The notes under the pieces were generated by a model. It did not search any database. It saw nothing but the letters and a program-made list of their open reading frames with translations, and was not told the origin of the DNA. Position numbers and translations under genes: made by a program. 64,000 nt of DNA, from positions 1,190,635,001 to 1,190,699,000 of the forward strand of contig CM028132.1 of NCBI GenBank assembly GCA_016271365.2. The letters run 5' to 3'. This DNA is from Neoceratodus forsteri (lineage: Eukaryota > Chordata > Ceratodontiformes > Ceratodontidae). Positions 22,651-34,829 of the stretch are shown here, one piece after another (positions within the stretch are counted from its first letter, which is position 1; every line of letters starts with the position of its first letter).

Positions 22651-23700
22651 TTTAATAGTCTTGAAGCAGCCTCTGCACTTACAGCTTTGACGTTTTAATT
22701 TGGCTGATACAATTTAATACATGACCAGTGGAGTTGAAAAGATTGGTTGTACTCTGAAATGGATCAGTCAGCTTTCGTGTTAAAAATGAGTTGTAAATGT
22801 CACTATTGAAAGATGTATGATCAGCTAACTTTGCTTGTTAACATGCATATAATTGGAATGCTCTGGTATGCTGATGTCTCATAGGATAATAGCGAGTGCA
22901 CTTGTTGGGGAAAAAAAAATTCAATTACCCTACACAGACATTCCTTCAGAAGTTCAGAGCCTTCTAATCTGTATCTACCACTGAAGCATACTGATTTGGT
23001 TAAAGTATGTCTTTGTTAAGCAGTACAGCACTAGAATACTTCACCTTAACATCTCAGACAATTGGAACAGTCTTACTGCTTTTTAGAATTGGACTGAATT
23101 ACCTCAGAGAGGATATTCACCAGTGATGGATGGTAGTTGCAGACCTGATTTTGGCTGATCCTCTGAGTCAATCTATTTGTAGGAGATTCTTTTATATTAT
23201 CCAATCTCTTGTTTTACTTTTTTTTTTCATTTTAAACAGCTTGATAGGTGATATCTTCAGAGGTACCTTACACTTCAATATGCTGTCCATACCTCTGAAC
23301 TGCTCAGCATTAAAATTCATAGCATTGGCCTTCAAAATTCAGAGCAAATGGCCAGAATGTGCAGCTCTTTCTTATTTCAAACAATAGGGCTACAAATAGT
23401 GGGCCCCATATATTTAGTGTTAAGGAATGGTTCTATCACGTTAGTTTAATGATTTAATTGTTTTTGTGTCCGGAAATAGCTCTAAAATTATTAAGAACAT
23501 CAGTAAACCTTTGCAGAGCAAGGGTAAATTTGAGAGTACAGATCTGTGCTATATGAACTTCATAGCAGTCGTAAGGTATGAGCGCTCCTCCTAGTTAACT
23601 GATGTGAATGAGAAGCGTGCATATAGAGTGCATGAGCCTGGCAGCAGCTCAGTGGTATAAATTAAAAATTCACATTTGTATTAGCTGTGCAAACCTGTAA
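22650..23700. other. Unassigned intronic sequence
   Basis: AT-rich with no recognised repeat or coding sequence. Confidence 0.4.
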
Positions 23701-23947
23701 AGAGCTGTACAGGTCACACTATGTGTGTAATCACTTCACTTGACCCTCGAACTAACACTGCTGTCACGCTAGGGCATAATGCAGTCAGTGAGGTTTATTA
23801 AAACTAAAATAATGTTTGGGAGGCAGAGCTGTACAGGTCACACTACAGTATGTGTGGTGTCACTTCACTGGCCCTCACACTAATACTGCTGTCACACTAG
23901 GGCATACTGCAGGCAATGAAGTTTATTAACACTAAAATAATGTTTGA
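23701..23947. repeat. Tandem duplication of about 125 bp
   Basis: AGAGCTGTACAGGTCACACT at 23700 and 23827 begins two copies. Each continues with GTCAC-CTAGGGCATA, GCAGKCARTGARGTTTATTA and ACTAAAATAATGTTTG. They differ at a modest number of sites, so the duplication is fairly young. Confidence 0.85.
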
Positions 23948-24260
23948 GGGAGCAGAGTTGTCTAGAGGTTAGAGCACTGAATGATGAGCCTGGGGACCCC
24001 ACAAACCTGGGTTTTACTCACACAACCACCACTTGCATACTGTGAAACCCTGAGCAAATCCCTGAACCTCCCTGTGCTCCCAGGTCACACCTGGAAATAA
24101 GCTTTGGCTCAGTTTGCCTTTCCCGGCCTAGAATTCTAAAATAACTAATATTGAGGCAAATGAGCATGGACTCACTGCTCTTTACCCTTACAGTGGGGGA
24201 GCTCGGGGAGCAACTAAAATGAACTAATCCTATCCCTGGAGGTAGTTTCACTAAAAAATA
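23948..24260 (+). mobile_element. CORE-SINE (MIR-like), copy 1
   Basis: The tRNA-related head GTCTAGAGGTTAGAGCACTG is followed by the CORE-like middle CCACTTGCATACTGTGAAAC and CCTCCCTGTGCTCC. The tail GGTCACACCTGGAAATAAGC ... CAGTTTGCCTTTCCCGGCC is almost the same as the 3' end of the LINE at 28990-29040. This fits a Pol III SINE mobilised by an L2-type LINE. Confidence 0.75.
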
Positions 24261-24354
24261 ACTGCAGTAACTTCAAGAGTAAAAAAAACAACAACTAAAC
24301 AAGAACCCTGAAGTAGTGAGCATGAAGAGAAGTAAATACTGCACAGCTAAACTG

Positions 24355-24600
24355 TCTGAAGCAGTGGTCTAGTGGCTAGAGCACTGACTTAGGAAGCAGG
24401 AGTTCACAGGTTCAAACTCCACCAGAGTCAAATACTCACAGTGTGGCCTTCGGTAAGTCATCTTATCTCGCTGTGCTTCAGCCTTCCCATCTGTGGAAAC
24501 AGGTAGACACAGCAACCCCACCCCATACAAATGAGTTGTTGCATCTCAGCTGGGCTGTCATGGGTAAATAACTCCCCCAGAAAAATAAATACGACAGGTT
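24355..24600 (+). mobile_element. CORE-SINE (MIR-like), copy 2
   Basis: A box TGGTCTAGTGG and B box GGTTCAAACTC are both near canonical. They are followed by CTCACAGTGTGGCCTTCGGT and a CTGTGCTTCAGCCTTCCCAT CORE-like block. The 3' tail is less clear. Confidence 0.75.
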
Positions 24601-25320
24601 TGACAGATGCTGACTACCCAGTAGAACTGAGTAGTCAGAGCAGGAGTATCGGCAGGCATACACACTGTACGCAGCAGAGTACAGTAAAAAAAAATCTGGC
24701 AGGGGCAGCAAGTCAGGCAGGGGCAACAAAAAGAGGAAAGCATGGATGTTGTGAGTCACAGTGTGTCTGTCATGCTGAGCCCTTTTGCCTTTGTTGTTGT
24801 TTGCTATGGGACACTGATGCCACCAGTCAAATACACAAACAAGAACAACTTACCAGGCAGGCAGAAAAACAAAGGAAGGAGGATTACAGGAAGAAACTGA
24901 TTACTGTACTTGAACCCAGACATGGCCGAGGGCAATGATGTGGCATGGCAGCACATATTTTGGTTTATGTTTACATAACAGGGGTGCAGGGGCAACAGTG
25001 CATCAGTTTTGAGTCCAAGTTTAAAATTCCTGGCTACACCCCTGAGTCAGAGTAAAACCAAAAATTACTTCTACTGAACAACAAATTCTGTTCTTGTTCT
25101 GTTACAGTTAGCTGATGCGACAACATCAGGGATCAAACCTGCATCAGTTAATCTAAAAGTGAATATCTGATTAAACTCTGAGGGCATTTATTATAATTTT
25201 TATTAATGTATATATTATTGATAACACCATTGAGCCAGCACTTGTTTATAGTGGTGGCCTGGGGGCCGACAGGCTGTGACAGCAGAAGGCAGTTACGATG
25301 ATTTATACATAAAATGCACC
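24600..25320. other. Unassigned intronic sequence
   Basis: No supported gene. A weak inverted pair around 25105-25155 (GCTGATGCGACAACATC / GATCAAACCTGCATCAG) could be a decayed SINE. Confidence 0.35.
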
Positions 25321-25324
25321 TTTA

Positions 25325-25500
25325 CAAAATGAGACAGTGGCCGGCCCAGTGGCACTGAGGACTGAGGCGCTGGACGCCACATCTCGTACCACGCTGGTGA
25401 CCCAGGTTTGAGAATGAGCATATCCGACGTGGGGCTGGCAGGAGGAGAAGGATCGAGCATAGATGGACTGCTGTCCTCCGGGAGGGGATGTCGGGTGTTC
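25325..25500 (+). mobile_element. tRNA-derived SINE (family B), plus strand
   Basis: GGCCGGCCCAGTGGCACTGA and GGCGCTGGACGCCACATC lead to CTGGTGACCCAGGTTTGAGA, with a B-box-like core. It aligns with the minus copy at 51785-51960 (GGTGGCGCTGAGG, GCTGAACGCCACAC, GCGACCCGGGTTTGAGAACG). Confidence 0.65.
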
Positions 25501-26940
25501 GGTGCTCGACTGGCCCCTAGTGGCGACTGGGGGGCAGTGCATTGATGCTGCAGAAAAAAGGGGCGGAGATGGGGCAAGATGCCTGGAGGAGCACATGCAG
25601 ATGTGTGCATGCTTCCTCCACTGGTGTCATTGAATGCCTCAGCTCTGGGGGAAAAAATGGAAGAGAAAAAGCATTGCCATGAAGCATGATGGAGGGCACC
25701 TCACATGCCCTGCTCCTGGCTAGCCACGGCACTGGCTTCACTGGATCTGGTCTCCAGGCAAGGATTGAGGAACCCTGCCAACCCCGCCAGGGGGAGGTGT
25801 GTAAGCCCTGGGGCTAGAGGTCAGCGCCGGCTGGTGGACGCCGGGGGACGGGGCTGGGGGCTCCCTCCAGAGATAGGACCATGGCAACAGGCATAGAACC
25901 AGAGTAAAAAAAAACAAAAAATGAGAGAGTGAGTTGCTGTCTGTCTATGTGCATTATTCCCACAGTAACAAAGCAGGAAGCACTCGATCTGCTCACTTAA
26001 GCAGGAAGCTCACAAAAGCTGCACGTCCAGATATTGGGTAGACTTGGATAAGTTTATTCAAGTCAAGCATATTACAATTTCAGATGCTTAGGGCTCAGTG
26101 TCCCAATTTATACAGCAAAACAAAAAAATCAAACATTTACAGGTAAATTACCACAGAACCTCCTGCTAATCCACCATAGTGCCTTGGCACTTCAGTCACC
26201 TCACCTTCCTCAGGTGACATGGCTAAGGTGTATATAGTAGCTGATCTTTAAAAAGGGGCCCTGGTAATGACATAATGATTACCTGGTGATGGCAAACAAG
26301 GTGCAAAAAATCTTTAAAATATTTCTCATAAAGAAATCGCTCTATTACATACAACACATGTTGACTTCCAGTATTTATAATCATTATTCATTCATTCGCC
26401 AAGCAATTATGCTTGTATTAAAAAGAAATAGTAGTGTGGAAGTCACTGCCCCAGCATATTAATCACTTGGTTCAGTATCTAAGACAGGTACTACTGGTGA
26501 CTGGGTTACTTTCTGCCTGGATTTCATTTCATATTTCAAACACGTGTTTTCCTGTGATGCATTATGAGGTACCCAATACATGAGAACCAGAGTTGAAAAA
26601 AATCCCATAGAACAATCATTAGAGCAGTCAGACCTGTCCTATAGAAGGTATAATAGCTTATAAAGATAGAATTATGCTGCGGCCATCTGCCAGTTCCGAG
26701 TTGGAGGACTCCAGAGAGTGTCCAAATCTGAAAAACAGGCAAAGAAAGAGATACACAGCTGGTTAACAAAAATTAATTAATCTAAAGCATTTAACATATT
26801 TCAGACCATTTATTACACCCAAGTACCATCTCATGTACATACTGTTGTCCCTGAATTAAGGGGTGGGGGGGGGCACCCTTACAAAAGTTATGGTAGAATT
26901 AGCATATGAAGGGTTTACAAAAATCGTTTGAAGTCAGTGC
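25500..26940. other. Unassigned intronic sequence
   Basis: GC-rich to about 25870, then AT-rich. Open frames here have no family motif. Confidence 0.4.
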
Positions 26941-26949
26941 TGTCATTCA

Positions 26950-27157
26950 ATCCAGATGGTTTCAGTGTGTGTAATTATTTTGTAGATCCATTGGTTTTCT
27001 TTCTGCAATAATAACTGTGGCCTGTCTCACCCATTCTTTGGTGGTTTGATGCATTCTGTGCCCAAGCAAAAGAGTTCTGAAGTTCTCCCAACATGTGCCT
27101 CTCGAACAAGCATTCTTACTGGAGTTTCTGAGTTCACATTTTTGGTGTTTGAAATGT
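26950..27157 (-). mobile_element. Possible Penelope GIY-YIG endonuclease remnant
   Basis: The minus strand reads VGRTSELF in one frame and WENFRTLLLGHRMHQTTKEW in another. This recalls the YVGRT-x-R-x-L-x-x-R-x-x-E-H core of Penelope GIY-YIG endonucleases. A frameshift is needed, so this is tentative. It would be the downstream half of the Penelope RT at 30461-31860, split by younger insertions. Confidence 0.25.
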
Positions 27158-29065
27158 GTTCCTGTAGTCTTATTTGACGGGTCTGATAATCCTTCCCTCT
27201 CTGGCCAAACTACAGGAATCCCTCATCCTCACTACACTCTCCAACTTCCTTTCCTCTTCTGACTTCTCCTCTCCCTTTCAATCCAGATTCAGAAAAAGAC
27301 ACTCCACAGTGACTTCTTTGCTACAAGTCACCAACACCATCCTAACAGGTACCGACCATGAGCTCATCACTGCTGCCATTTTTATCGACCTTGCTAAAGC
27401 TTTTTACTTTGTTTCTCATCCCCTCCTCTTCTCCAAACTTAACTCTGCTGGTCTTTCTTCCTCTACAGTGGGCTGGTTTAAGTCCTACCTCACTGGACGC
27501 ACCTTGTGCATCTTTGCTGGGGATGCCCTCTCCCCCCATCCTAGATGGCGTCCCCCAAGGTGCTATCCTTCACCCCATCCTTTTCTGTCTTCTTGAATGA
27601 CCTTCCCTCTGCCTGCACCTCCTCATAAATACACCTCTATGATGATGATACCATCCTCTGCACGTCAGGCCCTTCTACTTCTGCGGTTCAATCCCAACTC
27701 CAGAGTGACTTCTCAGTCTAGTTCCAAGAGAACCAACTGAAAGTCAACATGAAAAAAAAACAGTATCAGTGACCTTGGGTACTGCTCAGAAACTCTCAAA
27801 ACTCCACCCTCTCCCCTCCTTCTCCACCACTGATGGCACAACCCTAGATTTGGTCACCTCCTATAAGTATCTGGGTGTCTGGCTTGACAGCCACCTGGAC
27901 TTCTCTACCCACATAAGCCACATTCATTCCAAAGCCCGCTTGGAGCTGAGAGTAATGTTCAGGAAAAAGGATGCCCTCTCCCTTCCAGTCCGCCGTGATC
28001 TTCTCACAAAAATGCTTCTCCCTGTATTTGACTATGCTAGTGTAGTCTTAAGTTCGCCCCTTCCTCAACCCTCTCTAGGCTTGACATTCTGTACAGTGCT
28101 TTCTGCCGCTTTGCCTCTAATGCTCCCCCCGTACCCATCACTGTACTCTCTATTCTTTCCTCTCTCTTTATTCCCTCTCTTCATGCCGCCAGCTTCATGC
28201 ATCCACACTCATCTCTAAATACTGGTTTGGAACTCTTACCCCCTACCTCTCGTGTCTCGTCTACCCCACTTCACCATCCTCACACTAGCTCTGAACCAGA
28301 GACCCTTGCTCTTTCTCCCTACTACTCCCCCCACTCAAAATTAGAGATGGCTGCCTTCTCTTACCATCTCCCTCACATCTGGAACTCCCTCCCCAACTCT
28401 CTCCGGCTATCCCCTCTCCACCCACTGTAAAACATGCTCTTTCCCAGTCCCTCTCCACCTGTTGCACCTGCACTCAGACCTCCTGATACCTTGTATCCTC
28501 ATACTATCCCTCTTCCCCTTCTCCTCTCCCTCTCTTTCCTCCTTTCTCCTTTATCCATACTCTCCCACCCCACCATTCCTACGTCCTCCCCTGACCTCCC
28601 CTATTACCTTTTCTCCTCTTAGCTCTCCCTCTCCACTTGTGCGCTCCTTGCAATTGTCTCCCCTCTCCTGTCTTACACCTCAAAGGTCCTGTATTGTACA
28701 GTTTGACATACCCACTGCTTCTCTCAAACAATACTTACTTAATGTATTGCCTCTATGATGGTAAACATCTTTTATATACCCTGTATGCATCCCTCTATAT
28801 GCTATATGATATGGTATTATTTTTCACTTTTCTTATATCTTGCCTATTCTCACTAGGTTTTTCAATGACTATATGTATTTTATGTACACAACTCTCCTTC
28901 TAATTTATGCAGTTATCAATGTTGATGACTTCTAAATGTTGTTATCCAAACATGCCTGTAACTTCCTTCCTCATTGTACCCTTTCCCTGGGTCACACCTG
29001 GAAATGAGCCTCAACTCAGTGTGCCTTTCCCAGTTACCAGCTTTAACCAACTAAATAAATAAACA
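27158..29065 (+). mobile_element. L2/Rex-like LINE, RT plus complete 3' end
   Basis: The plus frame reads FQSRFRKRHSTVTSLLQVTN, AAIFIDLAKAFYFVSHPLLF, GWFKSYLTGR and, after frame breaks, SYKYLGVWLDSHLDFSTHIS, LLPVFDYAS and YHLPHIWNSLPNSLRLSP. The RT catalytic block A has the D of FIDLAKAF. The FADD-like box near 27630 is frame-broken (TPLYDDDTILC-like). The 3' end carries GGTCACACCTGGAAATGAGC, CAGTGTGCCTTTCCCAG and AACTAAATAAATAAA. This tail is shared with the CORE-SINEs in this window. The copy is 5' truncated and dead, and belongs to the same family as the minus copy at 15569-18350. Confidence 0.85.
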
Positions 29066-29960
29066 TACTAGTCCACAGGCACACCAAATTGCATGTACAA
29101 AATGTATTGTACAGTTGATACATTTTCTTATTTCCATTTTGATGTCAAATTTTGTATGTGTGAACTCATTGCCTTGCTGTGTATACTTACTCATACTACC
29201 ATTACAGTACTTAAAAAAAACAAACTTTTGGTTTTGTTGCTAGCCAATTTACAGGTCCCATAGTCTCTGTACCCAGAAAACTATGTCCTAGGTGATCGTG
29301 TATGTTGGTGCCTCTGGTGTATGTTACCCTGGGTTTCTCATCTGTTACAGCTGCTTGTGTCTTCTCACTGAGTAGAAGGTGCCAAGTAAGCAATAACACA
29401 CAATAGGGTGTGCATTAGGACTGTCAAACGTACATCCTGGAGTGGCCTTTTGTGCTTATGAAATGGCATCTAAATTGTAGATGCATGTCAAAATTAAAAT
29501 TAGTAGGATTCAGTAATAAAGAAGTTACATTTTTGTCTTTATTTTAAATAATATAGTTCCTCCATCTTGATGTGCTGTGTTTTTTTTTTTTCACTTCAGG
29601 ACTTTTATCTTGCTGTGGCTGCCATACTTGTAGTCTTTTTGTAGTGGTTGTCATGCCCCCCCAACCCCCCAACACACACACAACAGGAAGTTAGAGTCCA
29701 GAGTTCTGCAGATGCCGGTGTTTGTTTATTTTTTATTTAAACTATGCCTGAGGCAGGGGGTTAACAGAGTCTGTGGGTTGTATCTGGCAGCTGCTGCCAG
29801 TATGTGAGGAGACAGCTAAAGAGAGAGCAAGTAGTGGGAAAACACCACAATGTAGCAGAGACAAACTATAAAAAAGTGCACGAGTAACAGTTTACAATTC
29901 AGAAGGACAGTTAGTATGACCGCATCTAGGAGACTGATGGTACCTAGCAAAATTAAAACA
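29066..29960. other. Unassigned intronic sequence
   Basis: Holds a short CA-rich run at about 29665-29685. No gene found. Confidence 0.4.
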
Positions 29961-29967
29961 GTAAACA

Positions 29968-30271
29968 GTACCTTGCAGTGCTGGCACCCACCATAGGCCT
30001 TGAGAATTTATCTTCCAGACTGAACTTATATCCTTTGGAGCCAAGTATCACTAGGATGTCCTTAAACAGTGAAAAGGCAGCTTTAATAATCCACATGTTT
30101 ATAAAACAGCTTCAAAATCAGGATAAAAGCACTCACAACCTCCAAGTAACAAACAGCTTCTCCATCAGAGAATCAAACTAAAACTAAACTGGCTCCAAAG
30201 GATATAGGTTCAATCTGGAAGATAAATTCTCCAGGCCTATGATGGGTGCCAGCACTGCAAGGTACTAAGTA
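29968..30271. repeat. Foldback element with 80-bp inverted arms
   Basis: The left arm starts AGTACCTTGCAGTGCTGGCA and continues to ATCCTTTGGAGCCAAGT. The right arm (from ACTGGCTCCAAAGGATATAG to TGCCAGCACTGCAAGGTACT) is its close complement. The spacer is about 135 bp. It has the layout of a MITE or foldback element; target duplication is unclear. Confidence 0.85.
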
Positions 30272-30460
30272 ACAGTTTACTAGATTTTGTGGAGGTGGTC
30301 CACTCATTGAAGACTTTCAGAGCCTATGAGGTGGCTTTAAGTGTGTTTGCTTTCATTAGTTTGATTTTCTAAGTTGTCAAACTACAGTTTTGGCTAGTGT
30401 GGCTACTGAAACCAACATGGCTGCTGTGTCAGTTACCAGAGTTCTGAGGGGGAGTGATGG

Positions 30461-31860
30461 CTAAGGGACAGTGAAGCTGTCTGTGCTTGGACTCATTTCT
30501 AGCTGTGCATTTGACAGTTGTAGTGCAAAGCTAGGAACCAAACAGATTGCTTGAATGTCACTAGCCACGTCATAATTTTTCTTAATGATGTTCCCTATTC
30601 TTTCTGCTGCATTGTTGTAAATGGCAACAAACATGACACTCCTATCATTCTCCGTGTCTCTGTTCCTTGATGTTAGTAACTGCTTTCTTTCAGTGTCACG
30701 TGCCCTTTTTGTTGCACGCCCTTTCTGTTGCAGAATCCAGTAATACATGGTCAGTGCCTCTGTTCAGGAGTCTTTCTTTCTTTCTATTCACAAGCCTATG
30801 TCTCACACTCAAATATTTCTGAGCAATTTCTCCTGCAGCGTATGAACTATCCATAGGGTTTGGACCTAATATGGGATCTAGGATGGGAACTTTCTGCCCT
30901 CAGTATGGAATTAGTTGTGGTCTCTTTCCTGTACCCTTTACTCTGGAATTTTCCTTTGTTGGCTTTCAAAACAACATCCAAAATGTGACTTGTTCTCTGT
31001 CTACGGTACAAGTTAGTTTCAAATTCATATAATTTTGATTCAGCCATTCAACAAATCTAATCATACCTTCATATGTACCTATCCACACTCAGACAGTGTT
31101 GTCAATAAAGTGAAACCATTCGACAGCACTGTCTGTGGGTGGAGTGTTCTCAGGATTGAGAATGTGGCTTTCCTCCTGGATACCCAAGAGTATGCTGGTA
31201 CAGGAGGGTGCTATGGCAGCACTCATTGCAGTACCACACATTTGGAGGTAGAAATCCTTCACAAAGCAAAAATAATTATGAATCTTGATAAAGTGTAGTG
31301 ATTCCATGATAAAGCCCTTCAGTACTGTATTATCCTGATCCATCCTCTGCAGAACAACTATCGCTGGTCCTCAGCCCATCCTGGTGCATTACACTGGTAA
31401 ACAGGCTCTAGACATCAACAGTAATCCAAAAATAATCCTCCTGCCATGTAAGCCCCTGCAGCTTGTTTAGGACATCTGTGGTATCCCTAACAAAGGAACT
31501 AAAATTAGTTACCTAATTTTTCAAAAATTAATCAATGACTTTGCCCAATTTCTCTGTTACAGAATTAACCCCAGGTATAATGTTCCTTTTGCAGTGGGTT
31601 AATAATACTTCTATGAATTTTGGGCAAGGCATACTTGGTAGGCCCTAGGATTACTGTTCCAGCAGTATTGAAACTCATTTTGACTGATATCTCCCCTATG
31701 GACAGCTGCTTCCAGCATAGTAAGTAGTGCTTTGTTAAAACTGTCCATATGATTCCCCTGCAGACTCTTGCAACTGGAGTTATCATGGATGAGATCTGTG
31801 ACAAATGCAATGTACTTCTCCCTGTCCATCACCACAGTGTTATTGATGCATTATTCCCAC
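30461..31860 (-). mobile_element. Penelope-like element reverse transcriptase, decayed
   Basis: Read on the minus strand in order: TDLIHDNSSCKSLQGNHMDS; EFQYCWNSNPRAYQ and YALPKIHRSI, like the F-Y-x-LPKIHK block of Penelope RT; DTTDVLNKLQGLTWQEDYFW; LDVVLKANKGKF; and YRKETTTNSILRAESSHPRS then HIRSKPYGQF, like the YRKPT-N-L--SFHP---SIP-GQF thumb block. After a break come FVAIYNNAAERIGNIIKKNY and IQAICLVPSFALQLSNA, like the linker after RT. Penelope elements are RT-bearing retroelements close to telomerase that integrate with a GIY-YIG endonuclease. Several stops and frameshifts show it is dead. The endonuclease is not adjacent. Confidence 0.75.
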
Positions 31861-33290
31861 AGCAGTCCCTGAGCTGACAAACCATTTTGAAACAATCCTC
31901 TTTGATTGAAGCCTATGGTCTAGTTAACTCAGATAAGGAGATTCAGGTTAATGGACATGCACAGCTAAATGGTTGCCTTCTTTAAGCATGGTTCATCCTC
32001 GAAATACAGCTCTTAGAATAAAAAAATAATTGTAGAGGGCCGCTTCAAGGGTACAAGTGTGCACATGGCTAAAACAAATAAAAAAAAAGATAATTTAGCA
32101 GCTCATATACCACTATGTTGTACCCTTCTGGAGATCCTGAAAAACAAATCATTTAGGGGTGAATGTAGTTACCTTTTTTTATATAACACACAACGATAAG
32201 TTTCAGGATAAACCGCATCAAATGGTGTTGTGTGTAAAGATGGCATTATGAGAGTAGACCAGCCTTACCCAGAATAGAGGAGCTGGTGTCAGTCGACTTA
32301 CTGTCGGAGTCACCTTGTTGGAAGCACATTACGTAGGATGGATTTTCAAATAGTCGTTTTTGCCACAAGCCATGCATCAAAGCTGTGGTGCACTGGACAG
32401 GCAGCAAAAAAACCTTGATTTTTCTATCCCATGCATCACGTTCATGCCCGGTAGACCACTTTTTTGTGGCCTAGCATGCATTAATGCTGGGGCCTCCTGC
32501 AAGCAACTTGTGGCCAAAGTGTACAGCAAGCTACTATAAAGGAGGTCCAAATGTCGCAACTGCTTCCAAGATTATAAAATCAGGTGCAGTTTTGTCTCTG
32601 CATTTGTGGATAATACCTGCAGTGCAAACTCCGGGGGCAGGGCAGGCAGCTGAGTATTATGTGCCATAAACAAAAATCAAACTGGTTCTGTGCCATAGGG
32701 TCAACAGTCTGGAGTTCTGTTAGTGCTGACTCATGCAGCAATCCAAAGAGAAGAAGCTGGGTCAGTTTCTCACAAAGTGGCCACCTTCTATCCTGACTTT
32801 ACAGTTTTCTAATAAAACTACGGCGAAGGGGAAAAAAGAAGATAGACCTGTCAGTTACTTTAGAGTGAGGTATGCAGTATCCAGTGCTTTAAGTATGTTG
32901 CAACAATAATAGGGTGTTGTACAAAATATATATCCTTAGCAGTAAACTGCCACTATGGCCAATACAACTTGGAGGTGGTGCACCAGAAAGGCAGATCAGA
33001 AGAAAAGCAGAGTACAGTATGTGGGATCCATAAGGGATACAAGGAGAGATTCTGGAGCAAAGGAAATTTTCCTGTGAAACAGTCCAACCCTGAGACTTTC
33101 TCATCATAAACAGAATGTTTGTTTGCATTCTGTAAGCAAACATAAAAGTGCTAATGGTGCTAACGGTGCCAAAGAAGATCTGTATGAAACAATTATGTGG
33201 CCAGAAAGAAGGCTGACAAGCTTCCCCTGGCAGTGAAAAGGGAAGTGACATGGGAGATGGATTCTGAGACACAGCATCTATAAATTGTAG
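31861..33290. other. Unassigned intronic sequence
   Basis: No supported gene or repeat family. Confidence 0.4.
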
Positions 33291-33400
33291 TGGGAAATAA
33301 AAAAAATGGTCCATTCTTGGGATGGAGCCCAGGCCTCTTACCCTCTGCTGCTTGGTAGACTGTAGCTCTTTTGTTACACTAAGTTTTCCAGACAGGAGAT
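33290..33400 (-). mobile_element. tRNA-derived SINE remnant (family C), copy 1
   Basis: On the minus strand, CTACCAAGCAGCAGAGGGTA then GGCCTGGGCTCCATCCC is a B-box-like arrangement. It is a relative of the copy at 33640-33750. Confidence 0.45.
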
Positions 33401-33479
33401 GCATACTGTAGTAAAGACGTCCAGCAGTCAATACAGAGCCTTCCCACCCCACACATACACACAGCTGCAGTGGATGTTC

Positions 33480-33755
33480 CTAATTAACAGTCTGTCTTTG
33501 AAATAGTGTTCCTAAGTTGCATTTAAACCTCAAAGTCTAGGCTGGGACTTTATAAGTTACCAGCAGTATAGACCTTCAAACCTTGCTGAAAGTCTACCAT
33601 TAACATCAGCAACAACATTTAACAGTTTCTTTCACATGGTATAAATTTTGGGAAGAAACAAAAAATGTTCCACACTGGGGATTGAACTCAGGCCCCCTAC
33701 TGCTTGGTAGCTTGTAGCTCTACTGCTGTACTAAGATTCTTAGGTAGCCCGTGAC
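33480..33755 (-). mobile_element. SINE (family C) copy 2 with repeated flank
   Basis: The minus strand has TAGTACAGCAGTAGAGCTAC, AAGCTACCAAGCAGTAGGGG and GCCTGAGTTCAATCCCC (B-box-like). The neighbouring 200 bp (GCATTTAAACCTCAAAGTCT ... AACATCAGCAAC) is repeated at 34375-34560, so both belong to one longer repeat unit. Confidence 0.5.
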
Positions 33756-34369
33756 ATGCGCGACTGCGACTGAGTGAACCGCAAAACAGTGACTCAATCA
33801 CAGCACATGTCATGGGGGCTACCAGAGGTAGGGTGACGGATGGGGTGGGTTAGCATATATAAACAGGATGTAAGCTACCTGTGCTATGAGAATGGGAGGC
33901 GAGCACACTCTCAGCGAGGTGGGAAGAGTTTTGAAGGGTGGTACCACGGTGGGCTGCCGAGCTGGCCCCATGGCGTGGTGGACAGGGTGCTGGTTCAGGT
34001 CCAGGTGCAGGTACATTTTGTTGCGCCCAGCCTGAATTTTTATTTTTTTTCACATTTTGCACCCCCTGACATGCACCCCCCTGGAGTTGAGAATCCTTAA
34101 GTAGGGGGATGTGGGGAGCACAGCCCCTGCATAAAATGTTATAATTGTAAGTTCCCGGTGCCATTTTGCTGTGTGCCAGGGAGTCAGATCACCAAAATTG
34201 ATTTTCAGTGATGTGACTTCACCGTACTGGCGATTGTCTTTCAGCGGTCACCGTTATGACATAGAACCAATTCTTATACAGTAGCTGCATGTTGTGGCAC
34301 ATGACATCCAGCAGTGAGTGCAGCCCCCCCCCATACCCCCACACACACAACAGTTTGTCTATTGGAGAT

Positions 34370-34565
34370 GTGTTTCCCAAGTTGCATTTAAACCTCAAAG
34401 TCTCAGCTGGAACTTTTCAAGTTATCAGAGCATAACATTTCAAACTTTATCACTAACATCAGCAAAGGCATCTAACAATTTCTCTCATATTACATAAATT
34501 GTTGTGACAAAAAAAAAAGTGTTCTGCCCTGGGGATCAAACCTAAGCTTGTGTAGGTCTGAAACC
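34370..34565 (-). repeat. Second copy of the 33.5-kb repeat unit
   Basis: It shares GTTGCATTTAAACCTCAAAG, ACTAACATCAGCAA and CTGGGGATCAAACCTAAGC (the tRNA-like end) with 33505-33690, at moderate divergence. Confidence 0.7.
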
Positions 34566-34829
34566 CTACACCAGAATCTGAAAGCCCTATCACCGACATC
34601 ATCAGTGACATCATGCAGCCAAATCACTCACATTGAATGTACCTTTGAACTTGACTAAATGCAAAAAAAGAGTATGCAAGACCACAGTAGGTGCTTACAG
34701 CTATGCTGTGTTGGTGCATGAAAAGGGCAGAATGAAGCCATGAGGCCTGACAACATGTGTTGAGCTGTCACAGTAATAAGATCCTTTTTTGTGTCTTTGT
34801 TTCAAATTATTGTGGAAAATAAGTTGATA

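Noticed and set aside
24355..24450. A functional tRNA gene
   Set aside because: A and B boxes are present, but the cloverleaf is not complete and a CORE-SINE body follows.
25293..25741. Minus-strand frames of 74-105 codons
   Set aside because: They cross a GC-rich SINE and its flank with no domain or splice support.
28434..28758. Pyrimidine-rich frames of 62-98 codons
   Set aside because: They are in the 3' UTR of the LINE and have low complexity.
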